NCBI GenBank assembly: GCA_903877165.1
Contig: CAIRCU010000055.1
Location: forward strand, 1 to 36,764
Length of the DNA stretch: 36,764 bases
Direction of reading: 5' to 3'
Source of the DNA: Methanobacteriota archaeon
Lineage (GTDB): Archaea > Thermoplasmatota > E2 > DHVEG-1
The translations under genes and the position numbers were made by a program. Under the pieces are notes generated by a model that was not told the DNA's origin, did not search any database, and was given only the letters and a program-made list of their open reading frames with translations. This document shows positions 29,969 through 36,764 of the stretch, piece after piece; positions within the stretch are counted from its first letter, which is position 1, and each line of letters starts with the position of its first letter.

Positions 29969-30721
29969 GTGAACATCCAACCTGCGCCCAACGAACCCGC
30001 ACTCCTCATCGCTGACATAGCAGCGATGGTCGTCGCCGACCTGCACATCGGCATCGAACAGGAGCTGCGCGAGGCTGGCGCCTCCATCCCCTCGCAGACG
30101 AAGACGATGGAAGCTCGGCTCTATCGACTCATTGAGACGTATCATATCCACGACCTCTACCTCCTCGGCGACGTGAAACACAACATCCCGACCTCGACGA
30201 TTCAGGAACGCACTGACGTGAAGTTCTTCCTGCAGCGACTCGCTGAGAAGGTGACGGTTCACATCCTCCCTGGGAACCACGACGGCACCATCGAACGCCT
30301 CGCCTCACCCGCGGTCCGGATCCATCCCTCCAGCGGCCTCGTACTCGACGGCATCGGATTGCTGCATGGGCATCGCTGGCCGAGCCTTGAGCTGTTCGCC
30401 TGCCCGCAGCTCGTCGTCGCCCATACCCATCCCACCATCCTGTTCACGGACCGTATGGGGTACAAGAGCTATGAGCCCTGCTGGCTGCGCGGACCATGCC
30501 TTCCTAAGAAACTTCAGGAGAAAGCACCACACGGCGCCTGCCAGCAGATTATCGTCCTGCCCGCCTTCAACCCCCTCTGCGGCGGGATTGCGGTCAATAC
30601 AGAACCGCTCCTCGGCCCGGTCCTATCCCTGCTCGATCTCCCACAGACCGACGTCTACCTCCTCGATGGCACCGCCCTGGGGAAAATCGCGGAATTATCG
30701 GCTTCAAACAACTTAATATAA
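29969..30721 (+). CDS. Mre11/SbcD-related metallophosphoesterase
   Basis: A 250-residue phosphoesterase of the archaeal COG1407-like group. Metal-binding motifs are in order: ADLHIG (22-27), LLGDVKH, LPGNHDG, LLHGHRW and AHTHP. There is no capping domain, so it is not Mre11 itself. In bacteria relatives often accompany the DNA ligase-associated repair cluster. In archaea the substrate is unknown. The start is a GTG at 29969 with GGAAGG eight bases upstream; there is no ATG nearby in frame. The last 10 bp overlap an AT-rich element that may be the promoter of the small membrane protein that follows. Confidence 0.88.
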   Translation: MNIQPAPNEPALLIADIAAMVVADLHIGIEQELREAGASIPSQTKTMEARLYRLIETYHIHDLYLLGDVKHNIPTSTIQERTDVKFFLQRLAEKVTVHILPGNHDGTIERLASPAVRIHPSSGLVLDGIGLLHGHRWPSLELFACPQLVVAHTHPTILFTDRMGYKSYEPCWLRGPCLPKKLQEKAPHGACQQIIVLPAFNPLCGGIAVNTEPLLGPVLSLLDLPQTDVYLLDGTALGKIAELSASNNLI

Positions 30722-30768
30722 TACATGTTCGATACTCGCAAAACACTGCCAAGGACTCGGATGGTTCT

Positions 30769-30945
30769 ATGGAATTATCAGACCTCACCAAAAAAATCCT
30801 TCAGGGCATTCTCCTCCTCATACTCCCCTGGGTACTCCTCATCGCTGGATTAGCGGTCACGTTCTTGAACATCTGGTTCCTCCTGTTCATGTGCCTCTGG
30901 ATTGGGGGCGGGATCATCTTCTACAACATCATCCCCCAAGATTAA
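30769..30945 (+). CDS. 58-residue two-helix membrane protein
   Basis: A short gene: ATG at 30769, TAA at 30943-30945. The product begins MELSDLTKK and has two hydrophobic helices (about 10-30 and 33-52), with GLAV, LNIWFLLFMCLWIGGG and the end IIPQD. There are no Cys pairs or catalytic motif. A TATA-like TTAATATAATAC at about 30713-30724 would start transcription near 30745. The codon choice and clean hydrophobic pattern favour a real gene. It lies 61 bp before the CTP synthase start. Function unknown. Confidence 0.6.
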   Translation: MELSDLTKKILQGILLLILPWVLLIAGLAVTFLNIWFLLFMCLWIGGGIIFYNIIPQD

Positions 30946-30966
30946 TTCTTACGAGAACCGAAATGG

Positions 30967-30973
30967 TTTAAAT
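30967..30973 (+). promoter_or_regulatory. TATA-like box for CTP synthase
   Basis: TTTAAAT (in GGTTTAAATGAG) lies about 36 bp before the pyrG ATG at 31007 and predicts a leader of about 10 nt. CATATAC at about 30981 is a weaker alternative. Confidence 0.45.
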
Positions 30974-31006
30974 GAGGGAACATATACTCCGCTGCTGTTG
31001 ATCGGG

Positions 31007-32629
31007 ATGGTAAATTATATTATTGTGACAGGGGGCGTTATTTCTGGGTTGGGGAAAGGAATTACCACCGCCTCCATCGGGAAGATTCTCAAGCTTCATG
31101 GCTACAAGGTCACCGCAATCAAGATCGACCCGTACATCAACTGCGACGCAGGCACCCTGCGGCCGACAGAGCACGGCGAAGTCTGGGTCACAGAAGACGG
31201 TGGGGAGATCGACCAGGACCTTGGCCATTACGAACGTTTCCTGGATGTGAACATCCCGAAATGCCAGAACATCACCACCGGGCAGGTGTACGGCGCGGTC
31301 ATCGACAAGGAACGCAACGGCAAGTACCTCGGGAAGACCGTGCAGCCGATCCCGCATGTCACCGATGAGATCAAGGCGCGGATTCGCAAGCCGGCTACGG
31401 AGAACGGCTACGACTTCGTCATGGTCGAGATCGGCGGTACCGTCGGCGACTATGAGAACGTCCTGTTCCTCGAGGCTGTCCGTCAGATGAAGCTCGAAGG
31501 GGAGAAAGTCCTCTACGTGCATGTCACTTACGTTCCCGTCATCGGAGCCCTCGGGGAGGCGAAGACGAAGCCGACGCAGCACTCCGTCAAACTCCTCCGC
31601 GAGATTGGGATTCAGCCGGATTTCATCATCGCCCGTTCAGAAAAACCAATTGACGACGTCCGCAAAGAGAAGATCGCGTTGTTCTGTAACATCAGTGGGG
31701 AGGATGTGATTTCTGATTCTGACATCGACAACGTCTACGCGGTCCCTCTCCTCTTCGAAGACCAGCAGCTCTGCAAGAAGATCCTTCGAAAACTCGGCCG
31801 GCGCAAAGAGGCAGTGGACCTCAAGGCCTGGAAGACGTACATCAACCGGATTAGGACCTATGACCAGAAAATCAAGATCGGGATCGTCGGGAAGTACTTC
31901 GATATCGGCGCCTTCAAGCTGTCGGATTCCTACATCTCGGTGATTGAGGCCGTGAAGCACGCAGCGTGGAACAACAAATGTAAGCCGAAGATCGAATGGA
32001 TCGACTCCAAGCTGTTTGAGCAGAAGCCGGCGAAACTCAAGATTCTGGATGGATTCGATGGCATCATCGTCCCCGGCGGCTTCGGCCTCTCCGGCATTGA
32101 CGGCAAGATCGCGACCATCAAGTACGTCCGGGAGCACAACATCCCGTACCTCGGACTTTGCCTGGGGATGCAGCTGGCGGTCGTCGAGTACGCCAGAACC
32201 ATCTGCGGACTGAAGGGGGCGAACACCACAGAGGTGGACAAAGACACCCCGTATCCGGTCATCGATTTCATCCCGGACCAGGTGAACATCATCCGTGACT
32301 CCCGCTACGGCGCCACGATGCGGCTGGGTTCCTACCCTGCGAACCTACAGAAGGATTCCCTGATTGCGAAGCTGTATAAAGAGACGAAAGTCACAGAGCG
32401 CCACCGGCATCGGTACGAAGTGAACCCTAAGTACGTCGAGACGATAGAACAGCACGGGCTGCTGTTCACCGGGCGGTCCCCGGACGGCGTCCTCATGGAG
32501 TTCATGGAGCTGCCCACGCATCCGTACTTCGTCGGCACACAAGCTCACCCGGAGTTCAAATCCCGTCCGATGAAACCAGCGCCGCTCTTCGACGGACTAA
32601 TCAAGGCTGCGAAGAAAACCAAAGCCTAA
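31007..32629 (+). CDS. pyrG: CTP synthase
   Basis: Makes CTP from UTP, ATP and glutamine, 540 residues. The N-terminal synthetase domain has the P-loop GGVISGLGKGITTASIGKIL, the UTP region LRPTEHGEVWVTEDGGEIDQ and GGTVGDYEN. The glutaminase domain has the oxyanion segment GGFGLSGIDGK, nucleophile Cys385 in LGLCLGMQLA, and the His-Glu pair in QAHPEFKSRP. Everything needed for activity is present. The ATG at 31007 matches the family N-terminus MVNYIIVTGG. The frame stays open upstream but overlaps the small membrane gene. A T9 run ends the unit. Confidence 0.97.
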   Translation: MVNYIIVTGGVISGLGKGITTASIGKILKLHGYKVTAIKIDPYINCDAGTLRPTEHGEVWVTEDGGEIDQDLGHYERFLDVNIPKCQNITTGQVYGAVIDKERNGKYLGKTVQPIPHVTDEIKARIRKPATENGYDFVMVEIGGTVGDYENVLFLEAVRQMKLEGEKVLYVHVTYVPVIGALGEAKTKPTQHSVKLLREIGIQPDFIIARSEKPIDDVRKEKIALFCNISGEDVISDSDIDNVYAVPLLFEDQQLCKKILRKLGRRKEAVDLKAWKTYINRIRTYDQKIKIGIVGKYFDIGAFKLSDSYISVIEAVKHAAWNNKCKPKIEWIDSKLFEQKPAKLKILDGFDGIIVPGGFGLSGIDGKIATIKYVREHNIPYLGLCLGMQLAVVEYARTICGLKGANTTEVDKDTPYPVIDFIPDQVNIIRDSRYGATMRLGSYPANLQKDSLIAKLYKETKVTERHRHRYEVNPKYVETIEQHGLLFTGRSPDGVLMEFMELPTHPYFVGTQAHPEFKSRPMKPAPLFDGLIKAAKKTKA

Positions 32630-32638
32630 GCCTTCACC

Positions 32639-32647
32639 TTTTTTTTT
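32639..32647 (+). terminator. T9 tract after CTP synthase
   Basis: Nine T follow the pyrG stop by ten bases and run into the stop codon of the convergent prenyltransferase gene, forming a compact oligo-T terminator. Confidence 0.55.
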
Positions 32648-33656
32648 ACATGGTTTTCGGCTCAAGGACTGGATTGTGGAGCAATATGTTGGTGAGGACG
32701 AACCAGATCGGTGGGATAAGCGCTATGAGGAGAATTTTTGGATTCAGGTAACTCAGCATGATCGGCGTGGTCGCATACATGAAGATGACGATCAGGGCGA
32801 TGCCTCTACGGATCCTAGCACGGTCAAAGATTTTGATTGAATACAGCCGATAGATGAAAAAAAAGGTCAAGAATGTAAATAAGATTAGCAGCGGCAACAG
32901 CCAGAAGCTCAGGTTGGGGGTGAGGATCACGAGGGGTAGGAACACCAGGATTGTCCGGCTGACCTCAATCAGGTACCCTGTGGTTTTAAACGAGAGCGGA
33001 AGCAGCAGATCACCGGCGTGGACTCTCGCACCAAGCCAAATCGCCAGGGTGTTGGCGCGGCCATCTTCGTCATGATCGATGTCTTTGATTGCGCCGTTAA
33101 TCATGTTCATGAACAAGACCTGCAGGCCACCGATGAGGGCGACGATCCAGGGCAGCGGGGTCTTCGCTATTTGACCGACAGTCGCAGCGCCAAACAAAAT
33201 CAGGACGAACACCGCCCCGGCGACGAAGAGATCCATCCCCGGGTACTTCTTGCTCAGGATGTCGTACACAGTCGCTAAGGCATAGGCCACGAAAAGGATG
33301 AACAGAAGGACGAGGTAACGGGATGCCGTGGTATAGAAAAACACGGACAGCAGTAAGGACATCAGCAGACAGACGACCGCGAACGCCGACGCCTGCCTCC
33401 GGGTGATGCTGCCTTTGACCAAGGGACGCGCAACCAGGTCGCGGGAGAGCGCATCGATCTTCAGATCGAGGATGTCGTTGAGAACGAACCCATAGGCATG
33501 CGCCATACAGCCGATGAGAAACAGGATGAACAGTTGACCTTGTTGGTACAAAGACAATCCCGGACCAGGGTACATGCACAGGGCACCGAGGACCGGCGCT
33601 ATGCCGGTCAACCCCATGTTGAAGAAGCGGCTTATTTCGAGGTAATCCCGGATCAT
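32646..33656 (-). CDS. UbiA-family prenyltransferase
   Basis: Integral membrane prenyltransferase of 336 residues with about nine helices. The first Asp-rich motif is NDILDLKIDALSRDLVARPL at 60-79, and the second is KDIDHDEDGRANT at about 190. Both metal-binding sites are intact, so it should be active. Archaeal members include digeranylgeranylglyceryl phosphate synthase (membrane lipid synthesis), menaquinone enzymes and heme O synthase. Sequence alone does not decide which; its length is above that of the typical lipid enzyme. It is divergent from a second UbiA-like gene 87 bp away, with its own TATA box about 28 bp before the ATG. Confidence 0.88.
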   Translation of the reverse strand: MIRDYLEISRFFNMGLTGIAPVLGALCMYPGPGLSLYQQGQLFILFLIGCMAHAYGFVLNDILDLKIDALSRDLVARPLVKGSITRRQASAFAVVCLLMSLLLSVFFYTTASRYLVLLFILFVAYALATVYDILSKKYPGMDLFVAGAVFVLILFGAATVGQIAKTPLPWIVALIGGLQVLFMNMINGAIKDIDHDEDGRANTLAIWLGARVHAGDLLLPLSFKTTGYLIEVSRTILVFLPLVILTPNLSFWLLPLLILFTFLTFFFIYRLYSIKIFDRARIRRGIALIVIFMYATTPIMLSYLNPKILLIALIPPIWFVLTNILLHNPVLEPKTM

Positions 33657-33678
33657 GCGAGGACTCGGAACAAGCTAT

Positions 33679-33725
33679 GGGAATAAAAACTCATCGTTTC
33701 TTATCCTATAGTTTTTTATAATACC
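33679..33725. promoter_or_regulatory. Paired divergent promoters between the two UbiA genes
   Basis: Minus-strand GAGTTTTTATTCCC (33679-33692) lies about 28 bp before the ATG at 33656, and plus-strand TTTTTATAATACC (33713-33725) about 25 bp before the ATG at 33744. Both spacings fit leaderless transcripts. No ribosome-binding site is clear for either gene. Confidence 0.5.
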
Positions 33726-33743
33726 AGGATATGTTTATAAACG

Positions 33744-34766
33744 ATGTTGACGAAACTACGGGCATTCGCCGATATCGGACGGACCCAGGGAATCACGACC
33801 ACGGCCTCTATCGCGATCGTCGGCGCCCTCACATCCACTGTAACCGTGGAATGGTACCATCTCGTCTATTTCACCCTGCTTGCGATCGTGGCGCACATGG
33901 CGCTCAACACCTACATCGCCATCGGTGACCAAGAGCTTGATGCACAGACGTACGTGCCGTCACGTAACCCTGTCTCCGCGGGCATCCTATCGAAAAAAGA
34001 GGCGCTCGGGTTCGTCTGGGGAGGAACAGCCTGCTGTGTGCTTCTCATCGCCCTGCTTCCCCTAAAAATCAGCCTGGCCTCGACGCTCATCGCCTTCCTC
34101 TGCTTCATCCCCTCGTATGGATCTCTTCTCTGGTACGGCTGGAAAGGAAAACGCGTCCTGTTCTCCTACGACTTCTCCTTCTCGATCTCCTATGCGTTCT
34201 TCGTCCTGTTCGGCGTGTTCGCCGTCGGCGGCATGCCTACGATGTACACCTGGATGTTCATCGGCGTCGTCGTCTTCGCGGCCACGGCGTTCGCCCAATG
34301 GGAGAACGGACTAAAAGACGCAGATGCGGACCGCTACGCAGGCGTGCGCAGCCTCGCGGTCGTCACCCAGGTACGCAACAATAAGAAACTCTCAGTCTCA
34401 CATCCCTACTTCCTCTACGGCTGCGCCCTGAAAGCCGGGTTCCTCCTCAGCTGCCTGCTCGCCTTCATCATCAGCAAGAACTACCTATTCCTCGCCTTCC
34501 TGCTCCTCTACGGCATCCCCTCACAGGTGTACATCATGTACAGGTTTTTGATAAAAGAACAACCGGTCGACCATCGACGCACGATCCTGATGGACGTAAC
34601 CTTCGCTGCGATCCTCGGCTACACCACGATCGTCGGCAAGACCGGGCTCCTCCCCATCGTCCTGCTCATCGTGTACCTCATAGGCGGCTACCTCATCGGC
34701 TCGCAGATCCAGTTGAACTGCGAATTCAAGTTCGGCAGATTCCTCTCCCGAGGCCCATCAACCTAA
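33744..34766 (+). CDS. Divergent UbiA-superfamily membrane protein
   Basis: A 340-residue protein with about nine helices and the UbiA fold pattern. The first motif region reads NTYIAIGDQELDAQTYVPSR, followed by NPVSAGILSKKEAL. This keeps some acidic residues and the R-N-P-V-S-A-G part but lacks the standard N-D-x2-D-x3-D. The second motif, KDADADRYAGVRSLAVV, is good. It may be an active enzyme with altered metal binding or a changed substrate. It diverges from the standard UbiA gene next to it and may have arisen by old duplication. It ends five bases from the convergent NfnB-like gene. Confidence 0.75.
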   Translation: MLTKLRAFADIGRTQGITTTASIAIVGALTSTVTVEWYHLVYFTLLAIVAHMALNTYIAIGDQELDAQTYVPSRNPVSAGILSKKEALGFVWGGTACCVLLIALLPLKISLASTLIAFLCFIPSYGSLLWYGWKGKRVLFSYDFSFSISYAFFVLFGVFAVGGMPTMYTWMFIGVVVFAATAFAQWENGLKDADADRYAGVRSLAVVTQVRNNKKLSVSHPYFLYGCALKAGFLLSCLLAFIISKNYLFLAFLLLYGIPSQVYIMYRFLIKEQPVDHRRTILMDVTFAAILGYTTIVGKTGLLPIVLLIVYLIGGYLIGSQIQLNCEFKFGRFLSRGPST

Positions 34767-34771
34767 CATGC

Positions 34772-36764
<1,993 letters not shown>

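Overview
The window reads as chromosomal DNA of an archaeon. It carries ABCE1/RLI, ribosomal protein S3Ae, archaeal-type NAC, Mre11-Rad50, NreA, the Fap7/AK6 kinase, the OapABC (ArvABC) GTPase cluster and UbiA-type prenyltransferases. Promoters have TATA boxes about 25-30 bp before short-leader or leaderless starts, and several genes have GGTGA or GGAGG ribosome-binding sites. The Oap/Arv cluster and NreA point to a euryarchaeal lineage. The secreted C25 (gingipain-like) protease with a PKD domain, and the moderately high GC of the coding DNA, fit a sediment member of Thermoplasmatota such as Marine Benthic Group D. That placement is inference. No marker gene here settles it.

Layout. 1-3.9 kb: a secreted C25 protease, a start-less gene remnant and a SatP-family acetate transporter, all on the minus strand. 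4-6.7 kb: ABCE1 and a PrsW-type intramembrane protease on the plus strand. 6.7-11.6 kb: a membrane protein ending in a DUF4430 domain, then a four-gene operon glyA - AK6 kinase - CDP-alcohol phosphatidyltransferase - hflX. 11.7-13.2 kb: the three-gene Oap/Arv cluster (GTPase, DUF2073 protein, zinc ribbon). 13.5-14.5 kb: a divergent coiled-coil protein of unknown role. 14.5-19.2 kb: a translationally coupled operon FAD disulfide reductase - mre11 - rad50. 19.2-21.9 kb: a secreted Ntn-hydrolase-like protein and S3Ae with a long acidic tail. 21.9-24.6 kb: a structured non-coding stretch, then a regulated cassette of surface protein, three-helix membrane protein and tandem winged-helix regulator. 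24.7-26.7 kb: nreA coupled to an SPL-family radical SAM gene. 26.8-29.4 kb: NAC - DUF167 - Toprim operon, and the divergent NAD(P)HX repair enzyme Nnr. 29.5-32.6 kb: a small unknown protein, an Mre11-related phosphoesterase, a 58-residue membrane protein and CTP synthase. 32.6-36.8 kb: two divergent UbiA-family genes and the NfnB/NfnA-like pair, the latter cut by the window end.

Most of the content is housekeeping: translation and ribosome recycling, DNA repair, one-carbon and nucleotide metabolism, lipid or isoprenoid synthesis, and redox balance. Two exported hydrolases and one anchored surface protein are added to this. The parts most likely to hold undescribed biology are the surface cassette with its tandem 21-bp operator and the structured DNA upstream of it; the Oap/Arv cluster with its divergent coiled-coil partner; the joining of a disulfide reductase to Mre11-Rad50 in place of HerA-NurA; and the NreA/radical-SAM pair.
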